Under the pieces are notes generated by a model, which did not search any database, was not told the DNA's origin, and saw only the letters and a list, made by a program, of their open reading frames with translations. A stretch of 64,000 bases of DNA from CAVQAH01 sp963784195 (GTDB lineage: Bacteria; Acidobacteriota; Vicinamibacteria; Vicinamibacterales; 2-12-FULL-66-21), in NCBI GenBank assembly GCA_963784195.1, contig CAWARA010000025.1, positions 248,001 through 312,000 on the forward strand, in the 5' to 3' direction. A program made the translations under genes and the position numbers. How positions within the stretch are numbered: position 1 is the stretch's first letter; every line of letters starts with the position of its first letter. Below are positions 27,573 to 36,937 of the stretch, piece after piece.

Positions 27573-29180
27573 ATGGACACCCTCGAATCACACGTCGACC
27601 CCGCCTCTGACCTGTTCAAGGCGAACAAGACCCGGATGGAAGCGCTCGTCGCCGAGCTGCGGGAGCGCACCGCCAGGGTGAAGCAGGGAGGCGGGCCGAA
27701 GTACCTGCAGCGGCACCGCGAACAGGGGAAACTGCCGGTCCGCGAACGCATCGACCGCTTGCTCGATCCCGGCTCGCCCTTCCTCGAGTTATCCCCCCTG
27801 GCGGCCTGGGCCCTTTATGACGACGATGCGCCGGCGGCCGGCATCGTGACCGGCATCGGCAGGGTCTCGGGACGCGAGGTGCTGATCGTGGCGAACGATG
27901 CGACGGTCAAGGGCGGTACCTACTATCCGATGACCGTGAAGAAGCACGTCCGCGCGCAGCAGGTCGCGCTCGAGAATCGCCTGCCGTGCGTGTACCTCGT
28001 CGACTCGGGTGGCGCGTTTCTGCCACTGCAGGCTGACGTGTTTCCCGACCGCGAACATTTCGGCCGGATCTTCTTCAACCAGGCGCGCATGTCAGCCGAG
28101 CGCATCCCCCAGATCGCCGTCGTGATGGGCTCGTGCACGGCTGGCGGCGCGTACGTGCCGGCGATGTCGGATGAAACGGTCATCGTCAAAGGCACCGGCA
28201 CGATCTTTCTGGGAGGCCCGCCGCTCGTCAAAGCTGCGACAGGCGAAGAGGTGTCGGCTGAAGAGCTCGGCGGAGCCGACGTCCACACGCGGCTTTCGGG
28301 CGTCGCCGACTATTTTGCGGAAGACGATGAGCATGCGTTGCACATTGCGCGGACCATCGTCAGCACGCTCAACACGGTGAAACGACTACCCGGAGACGTC
28401 ACGTCTCCCGAAGATCCGCTCTACGACCCTCGCGAGATCTACGGCATCGTGAACGCCGACACGCGGAAGCCGTACGAGGTCAGGGAGATCATCGCCAGGC
28501 TCGTCGACGGATCGCGATTCGACGAGTTCAAGGAACGCTACGGATCCACGCTCGTCACAGGCTTCGCCAGAATTCACGGGTTTCTCGTCGGCATCGTGGC
28601 GAACAACGGCGTGCTCTTTTCCGAATCGGCACTCAAGGCCACGCATTTCATAGAGCTCTGCAATCTGCGCAGCGTGCCGCTCATCTTTCTGCAGAACATC
28701 ACGGGGTTCATCGTCGGCCGCCAGTACGAGCGTGCCGGAATCGCAAAGGACGGCGCGAAGATGGTGCACGCCGTCGCCAACTCCGTCGTGCCGAAATTCA
28801 CCGTCATCATCGGTGGCTCCTTCGGTGCGGGCAACTACGGCATGTGCGGGCGGGCGTACGAACCGCGGCTGCTCTGGATGTGGCCGAACGCGCGCATTTC
28901 GGTCATGGGCGGCGAACAGGCAGCCGGCGTGCTGGCGACCGTGAAACGCGATCAGCTCGCGCGCGACGGCAAGACGCTGTCGGCAGAGGAGGAACAGGCC
29001 ATCCGTCAGCCGATCCTCGACAAGTACGATCTCGAAGGGTCGCCCTACTACTCCACCGCCCGTCTCTGGGACGATGGCATCCTCGATCCGGCCGAGACGC
29101 GCCAGGCGCTTGCGCTCGGACTGTCGGCCGCCTTCAACGCACCGATTCCGGACGCACGCTTCGGCGTCTTCCGGATGTAG
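27573..29180 (+). CDS. Acyl-CoA carboxylase carboxyltransferase, methylcrotonyl-CoA type (535 aa)
   Basis: A complete biotin-dependent carboxyltransferase (beta) subunit with both crotonase-fold halves. Typical stretches are RERIDRLLDPGSPFLELSPL near the start, VDSGGAFLP, GSCTAGGAYVPAMSDE, GGPPLVKAATGEEVSAEELG and GNYGMCGRAYEPR. These match 3-methylcrotonyl-CoA carboxylase beta rather than acetyl-CoA carboxylase. It transfers CO2 from carboxybiotin to the gamma carbon of 3-methylcrotonyl-CoA, making 3-methylglutaconyl-CoA in leucine breakdown. Its neighbours supply the biotin carboxylase, the biotin carrier, a hydratase and HMG-CoA lyase, so the call is well supported by context. Confidence 0.94.
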   Translation: MDTLESHVDPASDLFKANKTRMEALVAELRERTARVKQGGGPKYLQRHREQGKLPVRERIDRLLDPGSPFLELSPLAAWALYDDDAPAAGIVTGIGRVSGREVLIVANDATVKGGTYYPMTVKKHVRAQQVALENRLPCVYLVDSGGAFLPLQADVFPDREHFGRIFFNQARMSAERIPQIAVVMGSCTAGGAYVPAMSDETVIVKGTGTIFLGGPPLVKAATGEEVSAEELGGADVHTRLSGVADYFAEDDEHALHIARTIVSTLNTVKRLPGDVTSPEDPLYDPREIYGIVNADTRKPYEVREIIARLVDGSRFDEFKERYGSTLVTGFARIHGFLVGIVANNGVLFSESALKATHFIELCNLRSVPLIFLQNITGFIVGRQYERAGIAKDGAKMVHAVANSVVPKFTVIIGGSFGAGNYGMCGRAYEPRLLWMWPNARISVMGGEQAAGVLATVKRDQLARDGKTLSAEEEQAIRQPILDKYDLEGSPYYSTARLWDDGILDPAETRQALALGLSAAFNAPIPDARFGVFRM

Positions 29181-29186
29181 AGCGAC

Positions 29187-29963
29187 ATGCCCACCATCGA
29201 GGTCACCCAGACTGGCGCCGTCGTAACGGTCACGTTGAACCGGCCGGACGTCCGCAACGCGTTCAACGAGACACTGATCGACGAAATGACGGCCTGGGCC
29301 GAAGCGGTCCGGCCGGGCCCCGATGCCCGTGTCGCCGTCCTTCGTGGTGCGGGCAAGGTCTTCTGCGCCGGCGCCGACCTCGGCTGGATGTCGAAGATGG
29401 TCGCGTATTCCGCGGAAGAGAATATCCGCGACGCCCGGGCTGCCGCGCGGATGTTCGCCGCGCTCGATCGTTTGCCGCTTCCGCTGGTCGGCCGCATCCA
29501 CGGCGCGGCCCTTGGTGGCGGCGCCGGCCTTGCCGCAGTCTGCGACATCGTCGTCGCCGCTGACGATGCCGTGTTCGGATTCACCGAGGCAAAGCTGGGA
29601 ATCGTTCCGGCCGTGATATCGCCATTCACCGTCGCGAAGATCGGTCAGTCGGCAGCGCGAGAGCTGTTCCTGACCGCCGCGCGTTTTCCGGCGACGCGCG
29701 CGCGTGAGATTGGCCTGGTTCATTCCGTCGTGCCATCGGACGAGCTCGACCGGACCGTCGAATCGTTCGTGCGTGAGCTGATGACCTCTGCACCTGGTGC
29801 CATCGCAGGAGCCAAAGCACTGATCGCTGCCGTTGCGGGGAAAGAACCCGCGGCGGTCAGCGACCTGACGGCGGAAACAATCGCCCGTCACCGCGTGTCG
29901 CCGGAAGGTCAGGACGGCATGCTCGCTTTCCTCGAAAAACGTCCGGCGCCGTGGACGCGGTAG
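29187..29963 (+). CDS. Enoyl-CoA hydratase family protein, probably methylglutaconyl-CoA hydratase (258 aa)
   Basis: A full crotonase-fold protein: FCAGADLGWMSKM forms the oxyanion-hole strand and helix, and GRIHGAALGGGAGLAAVCDI the second signature. GFTEAKLGIVPAVISPF carries the segment with the catalytic glutamate region seen in this family. Placed 6 bases after the methylcrotonyl-CoA carboxylase beta gene and 4 bases before the biotin carboxylase, it most likely hydrates 3-methylglutaconyl-CoA to HMG-CoA. The DLGWMSKM stretch is characteristic of the leucine-pathway hydratases (LiuC-like). Confidence 0.88.
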   Translation: MPTIEVTQTGAVVTVTLNRPDVRNAFNETLIDEMTAWAEAVRPGPDARVAVLRGAGKVFCAGADLGWMSKMVAYSAEENIRDARAAARMFAALDRLPLPLVGRIHGAALGGGAGLAAVCDIVVAADDAVFGFTEAKLGIVPAVISPFTVAKIGQSAARELFLTAARFPATRAREIGLVHSVVPSDELDRTVESFVRELMTSAPGAIAGAKALIAAVAGKEPAAVSDLTAETIARHRVSPEGQDGMLAFLEKRPAPWTR

Positions 29964-29967
29964 CTCG

Positions 29968-31464
29968 ATGACGATCCGGCGCCTCCTGATCGCCAATCGC
30001 GGAGAGATTGCCGTCAGGATCATCCGGGCGTGTCGCGAGGCGGGCGTCGAGAGCGTCGCGGTCTATTCGGACGTCGATACCAATGCGCTGCACGTTCGCC
30101 TCGCAGATCGAGCGGTTCGAATCGGTCCTGCTCCGCCGTCCGAAAGCTACCTGTCGATCCCGGCACTGATCGCCGCGGCGCAGCAAACCAGATCCGACGC
30201 TGTTCATCCCGGTTACGGGTTCCTCTCCGAGCGTGCGGCGTTTGCGAGGGCGTGCGAAGCAGCCGGCGTCATCTTCGTCGGGCCGCCTGCCGACGCGATC
30301 GATCGGATGGGATCGAAGATCGGCGCTCGCGAGCTGATGATCAAAGCCGGCGTGCCGGTCGTGCCCGGCGAAACGCCTGCCGATCAGACCGACGCCGGGA
30401 TCCTGGCTGCCGCGCGTACGATCGGCTACCCGGTGCTCGTGAAGGCCTCCGCGGGCGGCGGCGGCAAGGGCATGCGGATCGCCCGCAATGATCGCGAAGC
30501 AGCTGAAGGCATCCCCGCGGCGCGGCGCGAAGCCACGGCGGCGTTCGGCGACGGCACGCTGTACGTCGAGCGCCTGATCGAACGGCCGCGCCACATCGAG
30601 ATCCAGGTATTCGCCGACGCTCACGGAAATGCCGTTCACCTGTTCGAGCGTGAATGCTCGATCCAGCGGCGGCATCAGAAGGTCGTCGAGGAAAGCCCAT
30701 CACCCGCCGTCTCGAACGACGTGCGGTTGCGAATGGGTGAAGCGGCGGTTGCCGCCGCGCGCGCGGCGTCGTATCGCAACGCCGGCACCATCGAGTTCCT
30801 CGTCGAAGGCGATGGTGATGCGGCCCGGTTCTACTTCCTCGAGATGAACACGCGCCTCCAAGTCGAACATCCCGTGACCGAAGCGGTCACCGGCGTCGAT
30901 CTCGTGAGGGCGCAGCTGGCAGTCGCCGAAGGTCAGCGTCTTCCGTGGGAGCAGCGCGACCTCCGGCAACGCGGGCACGCCATCGAGTGCCGGATCTATG
31001 CCGAGGATCCGGACAACGGGTTTCTCCCGCAGGCGGGCCGCCTGTTGCTGTATCGCGAGCCGCAAGGTCCTGGCATCCGAGTCGATGCCGGCGTCGTGGA
31101 AGGCGACAGCGTCGCGGTCAACTACGATCCGCTCCTGGCAAAGCTAATCACGTCGGGGGAAACTCGGGATGCCGCGATTGAGCGCATGCGGTCCGCCTTG
31201 CGGGCCTATCCCATCCTCGGAACGCGCACCAACATTCCATTCCTGGTGCGCCTGATGGATCACCCGGCGTTTCGGGCGAACCGTGTGCACACGGGGTTTC
31301 TGGATGCACACATGGCGGAGCTGGCGGATCCTGGCGACCTCCCTGCGGCAGCCATCGCGGCTGCCGCGATCGATCCTCGTCCCTCGTCAGACGCGCGGGG
31401 TGCGACTGCCGATGCGGTCCCAACGTCGGACCCCTGGACGACCCTGTCGGGGTGGGGACGCTGA
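29968..31464 (+). CDS. Biotin carboxylase part of methylcrotonyl-CoA carboxylase alpha (498 aa)
   Basis: The biotin carboxylase domain: N-terminal RLLIANRGEIAVRIIRACRE, ATP-grasp loop KASAGGGGKGMRIA, metal-binding FLEMNTRLQVEHPVTEAVTG, and C-terminal GHAIECRIYAEDP. It uses ATP and bicarbonate to carboxylate biotin. The usual methylcrotonyl-CoA carboxylase alpha is one chain of about 660 residues that also contains a linker and the biotin carrier domain. Here a TGA at 31462-31464 ends the chain after TTLSGWGR, and the missing part is encoded immediately downstream in the same frame (31468-31947). Together they give 657 residues. Confidence 0.92.
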   Translation: MTIRRLLIANRGEIAVRIIRACREAGVESVAVYSDVDTNALHVRLADRAVRIGPAPPSESYLSIPALIAAAQQTRSDAVHPGYGFLSERAAFARACEAAGVIFVGPPADAIDRMGSKIGARELMIKAGVPVVPGETPADQTDAGILAAARTIGYPVLVKASAGGGGKGMRIARNDREAAEGIPAARREATAAFGDGTLYVERLIERPRHIEIQVFADAHGNAVHLFERECSIQRRHQKVVEESPSPAVSNDVRLRMGEAAVAAARAASYRNAGTIEFLVEGDGDAARFYFLEMNTRLQVEHPVTEAVTGVDLVRAQLAVAEGQRLPWEQRDLRQRGHAIECRIYAEDPDNGFLPQAGRLLLYREPQGPGIRVDAGVVEGDSVAVNYDPLLAKLITSGETRDAAIERMRSALRAYPILGTRTNIPFLVRLMDHPAFRANRVHTGFLDAHMAELADPGDLPAAAIAAAAIDPRPSSDARGATADAVPTSDPWTTLSGWGR

Positions 31465-31467
31465 GCG

Positions 31468-31947
31468 ATGAGTACGCGCGTCACTCTGCGTTTGGGCGAT
31501 CGCGAGCTGGTGGCTGACGTGGATCGTGGCAAGGTGTTGGTTGAGGGCGCGGAGTTCGCCGTCTCGGCCCTTCCCGATGGCGGGGTTCGAGTCGAGAGCT
31601 CCGACGGCAGCCGTCACGCGTGGCTTACCGCCGCCGGTGAGACCCGCTGGGTCTTTCTCGACGGCCGCGTGTATGAATTCGAGGTGCAGCGACCTGGTGC
31701 CCGTAAGAGACGGGGCGGCGCTCACCACGGCTCTCTGAGCGCTCCGATGCCGGCGACGGTGCGACGGATCGATGTCAAGGCCGGTGACGTCGTACAGAAG
31801 GGGCAGACACTGATTCTGCTGGAAGCGATGAAAATGGAGTTGCCGGTCCGGGCGGCAGGCGACGGCACCGTCACCAGCGTGAACTGTCGCGAAGGCGATC
31901 TCGTGCAGCCTGGCACCATTCTCGTCGAGCTGGACGAAGCCGGCTAA
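31468..31947 (+). CDS. Biotin carrier (and linker) part of methylcrotonyl-CoA carboxylase alpha (159 aa)
   Basis: Residues 90-159 form a biotinyl domain with the biotin-attachment Lys122 in EAMKMELPV. Residues 1-80 (STRVTLRLGDRELVADVDR, RWVFLDGRVYEFEVQ) match the BT/linker portion that normally joins biotin carboxylase to the carrier. It lies in the same reading frame as the upstream biotin carboxylase, separated only by TGA GCG. The ribosome site before ATG 31468 is weak. It is either a genuinely separate subunit, translated by reinitiation, or the tail of a chain interrupted by a nonsense mutation or base error. Confidence 0.9.
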   Translation: MSTRVTLRLGDRELVADVDRGKVLVEGAEFAVSALPDGGVRVESSDGSRHAWLTAAGETRWVFLDGRVYEFEVQRPGARKRRGGAHHGSLSAPMPATVRRIDVKAGDVVQKGQTLILLEAMKMELPVRAAGDGTVTSVNCREGDLVQPGTILVELDEAG

Positions 31948-31961
31948 TCGACCCCAACCCC

Positions 31962-32870
31962 ATGCACGCGCATCCTTCACACGTCACCGTCGTCGAGGTC
32001 GGCCCGCGCGATGGCCTGCAGAACGAGAGCGGCACGATCAGCACGCCCGACAAGATCACCTTCGTCGATCTGCTGAGCGCGTCAGGCTTGCGCATCATCG
32101 AGGCGTCCGCCTTCGTGAGCCCGAAGTGGGTACCGCAGATGGCGGATGCGGCAGCCGTCTTCGGGGGAATCGCGCGCAGAGCTGGCACCGAATACACGGC
32201 ACTCGTGCCCAACGTCGCCGGCCTGGAGCGCGCGCATGCGGCCAGCGTGCGGCAGGTTGCGGTGTTCGCCGCGGCGTCGGAGACGTTCAGCCGCCGCAAC
32301 ATCAACAAGTCGATCGCCGAATCGCTCGACGCGTATCGGGAAGTCTGCGACCGGGCCGCCGAACTTGGCATCCGGGTCCGTGGGTATGTGTCGACGTCAT
32401 TCGGATGCCCGTTCGAGGGTGCCGTTCCTCCGTCCCGCGTCGCGGAGGTGTCACACGCGCTCGTCGAGATGGGCGCCTACGAGGTTGCGGTCAGCGACAC
32501 CATCGGCGTCGCGCATCCGCGGCAGGTCGAGGATGTCGTGAAGGCCGTCGCCGGCCAGATTGCTCGAGAGCAGATCGCGCTTCACTTTCACGACACGCGC
32601 GGGACCGCGCTCGCCAACGTCCTCGCGGCACTCGACATGGGCATCAGCACGTTCGATTCGTCCGCCGGCGGTCTCGGTGGCTGCCCGTACGCGCCCGGGG
32701 CAACGGGCAATCTCGCGACCGAAGATCTGATCTACATGCTCGACGGGCTCGGGATCGAGACACATGTCGACCTGAACGCCGTCATCGCCGCCTCCGAGTT
32801 CATCGAACCGCGGATCGGTCATCCGCTGCCGTCACGCTACTATCGGGCGGCCGTGGCTCGTCGCGGGTAA
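31962..32870 (+). CDS. Hydroxymethylglutaryl-CoA lyase (302 aa)
   Basis: A complete TIM-barrel lyase. VEVGPRDGLQNE (11-22) holds the catalytic/metal Asp, HFHDTRG has metal His208 and His210, and the active-site cysteine is Cys241 in GGLGGCPYAPGATGN, the family signature. It cleaves 3-hydroxy-3-methylglutaryl-CoA to acetyl-CoA and acetoacetate, the last step of leucine breakdown. It is the last gene of the operon that begins at 27399; only 14 bases separate it from the biotin carrier gene. Isovaleryl-CoA dehydrogenase is not in the window. Confidence 0.95.
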   Translation: MHAHPSHVTVVEVGPRDGLQNESGTISTPDKITFVDLLSASGLRIIEASAFVSPKWVPQMADAAAVFGGIARRAGTEYTALVPNVAGLERAHAASVRQVAVFAAASETFSRRNINKSIAESLDAYREVCDRAAELGIRVRGYVSTSFGCPFEGAVPPSRVAEVSHALVEMGAYEVAVSDTIGVAHPRQVEDVVKAVAGQIAREQIALHFHDTRGTALANVLAALDMGISTFDSSAGGLGGCPYAPGATGNLATEDLIYMLDGLGIETHVDLNAVIAASEFIEPRIGHPLPSRYYRAAVARRG

Positions 32871-32894
32871 GTTTGAAGCGACTTGCTGATTTGG

Positions 32895-33175
32895 CTTGTC
32901 AAAAAGCTCTCGCAGAGATCGCAGAGGGCAGAGGCCGCAGAGGTTCTGGCGAAACCGGCGGCTGCCGCAGTCGCCGTCTGGAGTGACGAGCGACCGCAAA
33001 TCAGAGCGCCACATGATCCTCCAGGCGTTCTGATTTGTGGTCGCTCGTCACTCCAGCCGGCCTGACTTCGTCGGCGGCCGGTTTCGCCCGCAGCCAGACG
33101 TGTCCGCCAAGCTAGCCAGAACGTCTCTGCGGCGCTCTGCTCTCTGCGATCCCTGCGTGAGCTCTTCGTGACAAG
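32895..33175. repeat. 281-bp nested palindrome between convergent genes
   Basis: Three stem tiers nest around a 13-base loop. The inner arms, 32978-33010 and 33024-33056 (33 bp), differ at two positions, both of which would still pair as G-U in RNA. In the middle, GGCGAAACCGGC (32948-32959) faces its exact complement at 33077-33088. The outer arms, from CTTGTC at 32895 to about 32947 and from 33118 to GACAAG at 33175, match with small indels and are built of CGCAGAG-like units. The element fills the spacer between the leucine operon and the PHP gene; I see no gene in it. Confidence 0.88.
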
Positions 33176-33187
33176 TAGCTGCCGCCA

Positions 33188-34336
33188 CTATCCCTGTCTT
33201 TCGCGCATCCACGCTTCGAGTTGCTGGTCAGTCCAGCAGTTGATCACGCGCGTGGATGGAATGCGCGCGAGGCGGGCGTGAGCGATGGCGTAGTCGGTGA
33301 ACTTGAGTTCGTCAACCGAGTGCCCATCGCTGTCCAACCCGAAAATGCACCCGGCGTCGAGGGCGAGCTCGGCCAGGGTCCAATCGATGTCCTGGCGATG
33401 CCAGTTGCCATCGATCTCGATCGCCACCTGTCTCGCGGCCGCGGCAGCGAACACCCGGGGCCAGTCGGCGACGACTCCCCCGCGTGCCCCATACACACGA
33501 CCTCGCGGATGGCCCAGCATCGCGACGCCAGGAGCATTCACGGCCGCCAGCATCCTGGACGTCTGATCGTCCATGCGGCGTAAGACGGCATGCGGCGCTG
33601 CCACCACATACTCGAATTGGCGGCGCTCCTCGACTGAGAGATCGAGCGAGCCGTCGGCGAGCACGTTCGCCTCGATGCCCTTGAAGATCCGGAAGCGCCC
33701 TTTGTATCCGGCGTTCAGCTTGTCAATCTCGGCTTGTTGCTGAATCGCCGACTCCATGCTCATGCCTTTCGCGATCGCCAGGCCGTGTGAGTGATCGGTG
33801 ACGCCCATGCACGACCAGCCTCTGGCCATGCACGCGTCGGCCATCGCCGCGATCGACTCTGCACCGTCACTCCAGGTCGAATGCATCTGAAAGTCGCCAC
33901 GGTAGCTGGCCCTGCTGACAATCGACGCCGGCAGACTCGCCGCATGCACTCGCTCCATCGCGTGCGCGCTCAGGAAGTGATTTCTCAGCGCCCGCCCTTC
34001 TTCCACCTTCGACGACTTCCGCGAAGCCGCGAGCGCCGCTTCGACTGATGCCGACTTGCCTTCGCGGACAAGCTCCGTGATGATCCGTGCGCTCGAAGGT
34101 CCCACAAACGGCACCTCCTGCAGACGTCCCGACGCCACCAGCTCACTGACGTCAACTGGCAGCGTCACGATTGCGCGGGCAGCGCGTTTGTAACCAAGCT
34201 GACTGCGCTCGGTTGGCTGCAGTGCTGCCATGTCGTACAGAAGGCCCGCCGCCGACAGGTTGACGTCCTCGATCGGTGCCTCATCTGTCCCCTTCTTCTT
34301 ACTCCGCGCGTTCTTCCGCTGTGTAACCAAGTTCAC
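33188..34336 (-). CDS. PHP-domain protein related to PolX, without polymerase domain (382 aa)
   Basis: The C-terminal two thirds form a PHP metal-dependent phosphoesterase domain with ligands in FQMHSTWSDG (His152, Asp157) and GVTDHSHG (Asp181, His182, His184), plus GIEANVLADG and a closing GLDSDGHS. The N-terminal 30-125 region has the helix-hairpin-helix phrase EVPFVGPSSARIITELV typical of bacterial DNA polymerase X. The nucleotidyltransferase core found in full PolX (about 570 residues) is missing. It may act as a 3'-5' exonuclease or phosphatase on DNA ends. It faces the leucine operon across the 281-bp palindrome. Confidence 0.85.
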   Translation of the reverse strand: MNLVTQRKNARSKKKGTDEAPIEDVNLSAAGLLYDMAALQPTERSQLGYKRAARAIVTLPVDVSELVASGRLQEVPFVGPSSARIITELVREGKSASVEAALAASRKSSKVEEGRALRNHFLSAHAMERVHAASLPASIVSRASYRGDFQMHSTWSDGAESIAAMADACMARGWSCMGVTDHSHGLAIAKGMSMESAIQQQAEIDKLNAGYKGRFRIFKGIEANVLADGSLDLSVEERRQFEYVVAAPHAVLRRMDDQTSRMLAAVNAPGVAMLGHPRGRVYGARGGVVADWPRVFAAAAARQVAIEIDGNWHRQDIDWTLAELALDAGCIFGLDSDGHSVDELKFTDYAIAHARLARIPSTRVINCWTDQQLEAWMRERQG

Positions 34337-34444
34337 ACTCCAAAGCCGATCGGGCCGGCATCTGACCGTAAATCATGGCATCGCATGCCGTTGCGCGCCC
34401 CTTGACGCGGCATTCTCCTTGCTCAGTTGGACCGTGGAGGTCAC

Positions 34445-36170
34445 GTGAGGCTGAGCCGGAGCGCAACCGTGAGCGGCGCCCTGATGATGACAATCGCCAT
34501 CGGCGCGTGTGGCAGGTTGCATCTCGGCGACGCAGGCCGATCGTGATTCGAAGGTGCGCGAGTCCCTGAGAACCGAGCTCGGATCCAAGTCACGTCCAGC
34601 TTATGTCACCGCCGACGCGGAAGGCACGCGACTGTGGAAGCTCACGCGCGCCTTCTACGAGCGCCGCAACCATTCGCTCGCCTGGATAGAGAACGAGTTG
34701 CCGCGCCCGCAGATGAATGCGCTTCTCGCGGCGGTCCGCGCCGCCAATCGCGAAGGCCTCGACCCTGAACTCTACGGCATAAGTTTCCTCGAAGGCCGTC
34801 ATCAGGAAGCCTCGAAGGGCTTCCTCTCGAAGAACGGCTTCGAGCCTGTCGAGGCCGGCCGGCTCGATGTGGTGATGACCTACGTCTACATGAAGTACGC
34901 ATCGGATCTCGCGGACGGCGTCGCTGATCTCGCGCATGCCGATCCTGCCTGGCAGATTCGCCCCGAGAAGTTCGACCCGCTCGCGACTCTGGAGCAGGCA
35001 CTCGCCGAGAATCGCGTCGAGCAGTCGCTCACGACACTGACGCCGGACTCGACACACTATCGTGCGCTGCGGGATGCTCTGGCCGACTATCGCAAGCGCG
35101 CGGCCGCTGGAGGCTGGCCGGCGGTTCCCCAGTCCTTGAAGCTCAAGCCAGGCCAGCGCGGGCCTCATGTCGCTCTCCTCGCGAAACGGCTCGCCGGATC
35201 GGGCGACTATCCCGAGAGTGCTGCAGCAAATCAGGCCGTATACGACAACGACCTGCAGGAAGCGATGAAGCGCTTCCAGCGCCGTCACGGGCTGGAGCCC
35301 GATGGGGTCGTGGGCCGATCGGTGATCGCCGAGCTGAACGTTCCGCTCGAGCAGCGCATTCGGCAGATCGAGTTGAATCTCGAGCGCTGGCGGTGGCTGC
35401 CGCGTGAGCTGGGCGCCAGGCACATCCTCGTCAACATCCCGGCCTACAGCCTCGAGGTCTGGGACAACGGCAACGTCCCCGTCCAGATGCGCGTCGTCGT
35501 CGGCCGCAAGGACACGCCGACGCCGATTTTCAACGACACGATGACGTATCTCGTCTTCAGTCCGTACTGGAACGTGCCCCCCGGGATCGCGAAGAACGAG
35601 ACCTTGCCCGGCATCCTGAAGGACGCCGCCTTCCTCGACCGGAACAACATGGAAGTGATCGACGCACGCGGCAACGTCGTCGATCCGACGAATATCGATC
35701 TCGACGACCCCGATCTCTATCGGTTCCGCCAGCGGCCGGGCACCGGCAACTCGCTTGGGCTGGTGAAGTTCATGTTCCCGAATCAGTTCAACGTGTACCT
35801 GCACGACACGCCGGCCGACTCGCTGTTCGCGCGCGTCGCGCGATCGTTCAGCCATGGCTGCGTCCGTGTGGAGAAGCCGCAGGAGCTGGCGGCGTATCTC
35901 CTCAAAGACTTGCCGGAATGGTCGGCTGAAGCGATAGAAGACGCCATGCACGCCGCGGAAGAACGCCACGTGAAGCTCGCTTCACCGATTCCGGTCTATC
36001 TCGGTTACTGGACTGCGGCGGCGACGAAGGAAGGCGTCGAATTCAGGAATGATGTTTACGGCATCGACGGACGGCAAGCCGCAAAGCTCGCCGATCGGCT
36101 GGCGCGCTTGCGCAAGACATCCGTCGCCGCCCGCGCTATGCCGACGGCAAGGGCCGGCAGTAGCGACTGA
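34445..36170 (+). CDS. L,D-transpeptidase lipoprotein (YcbB-like), one frameshift in signal peptide
   Basis: A murein L,D-transpeptidase of about 570 residues. Domains after the N-terminus: a scaffold region, a peptidoglycan-binding helical domain (LKPGQRGPHVALLAKRL to RFQRRHGLEPDGVVG), and a YkuD catalytic domain. In the 34509 frame its Cys451 lies in SHGCVRVE. The long frame begins at GTG 34509 with VAGCISATQ, a lipobox without a signal peptide. In another frame just upstream, from GTG 34445, lies a perfect signal (SGALMMTIAIGA). Removing one T near 34508 joins them as IGAVAGC. It would be an outer- or inner-membrane lipoprotein making 3-3 or lipoprotein crosslinks in peptidoglycan. Confidence 0.88.
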
Positions 36171-36510
36171 TCCGATCGAGAAGCTCGTCGAGGTCCACCG
36201 GCTTCGACAGATATTCGTTCGCATCGATCTGCGACATCCGGTCGCGGCCGGCAGCCGAGAACACGATGACCGGGATCTTCGACAGGGTCGAGTGGCTCAC
36301 CTGAATGCGCCGGAACTCCCATCCGTCCATGACCGGCATCATCAGATCGAGCAGGATCACGCAGGCCCGGGCACCGGCATCCAGACGATCGAGCGCCTGA
36401 CGGCCATTCGCCGCAGTCTCGACGGCATATCCTTCCAGCTCGAGAAAACGTCCGATCATGTCCCGCGTATCCGCGTCGTCTTCGACGATGAGGATGGTGG
36501 GTTGGCTCAC
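36136..36510 (-). CDS. Single-domain response regulator (124 aa)
   Basis: A stand-alone receiver: acidic residues Glu10-Asp11-Asp12, phospho-acceptor Asp55 in VILLDLMMP and a conserved Lys in YLSKPVDLD. There is no output domain, as in CheY- or Spo0F-like proteins. It is third in a row of three such genes, overlapping the previous one by 4 bases (ATGA), and its 3' end overlaps the tail of the convergent L,D-transpeptidase gene by 35 bases. The partner kinase is unknown; a histidine kinase is encoded divergently at 37521. Confidence 0.9.
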   Translation of the reverse strand: MSQPTILIVEDDADTRDMIGRFLELEGYAVETAANGRQALDRLDAGARACVILLDLMMPVMDGWEFRRIQVSHSTLSKIPVIVFSAAGRDRMSQIDANEYLSKPVDLDELLDRISRYCRPLPSA

Positions 36511-36929
36511 GACTGACTCCGTTTCGATCCCTCGAGCACTTCACCAATTGCATCCGCCAGTCGATCGGGCAGACAGGGCTTCTGGATGATGCGGTCGCAC
36601 CCGGCCGCACGAGCGCGCTCTTCGTGCCCCTCGCCGCCATACCCGCTGATGCACACGACCGGGACGGCCCTCATAGCCGGATCGCTGCGCATATGTGCGA
36701 TCAGCTCGAACCCATCCATGCCCGGCAGAGAAAGGTCCGTGACGACTACGGCCGGGGGTCGGGCGCGCGCCATCTCGAGGGCCTGGACGCCGGTACCGGC
36801 TTCCAGGATTTCGAAGCTACCTCGCAGGAACTCCGCGTACATCTGCCGCGTGTCGGCATGATCCTCGACGAGAAGGACGAGGGGTCCTTTCGCGGACGGC
36901 GGTTGGCTGGCAAGGGCAAAGAGCAGCAC
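36507..36929 (-). CDS. Single-domain response regulator (140 aa)
   Basis: Receiver with acidic pocket VEDHAD, acceptor Asp65 in VVVTDLSLPG and Lys in IIQKPCLP. I start at the GTG at 36929, just after the upstream receiver's stop; the frame is open far upstream, but that part overlaps the previous gene. It shares the KPCLP phrase with the next receiver upstream, suggesting tandem duplication. It overlaps the downstream receiver by 4 bases. No output domain is present. Confidence 0.85.
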   Translation of the reverse strand: MLLFALASQPPSAKGPLVLLVEDHADTRQMYAEFLRGSFEILEAGTGVQALEMARARPPAVVVTDLSLPGMDGFELIAHMRSDPAMRAVPVVCISGYGGEGHEERARAAGCDRIIQKPCLPDRLADAIGEVLEGSKRSQS

Positions 36930-36937
36930 GCGACTGT

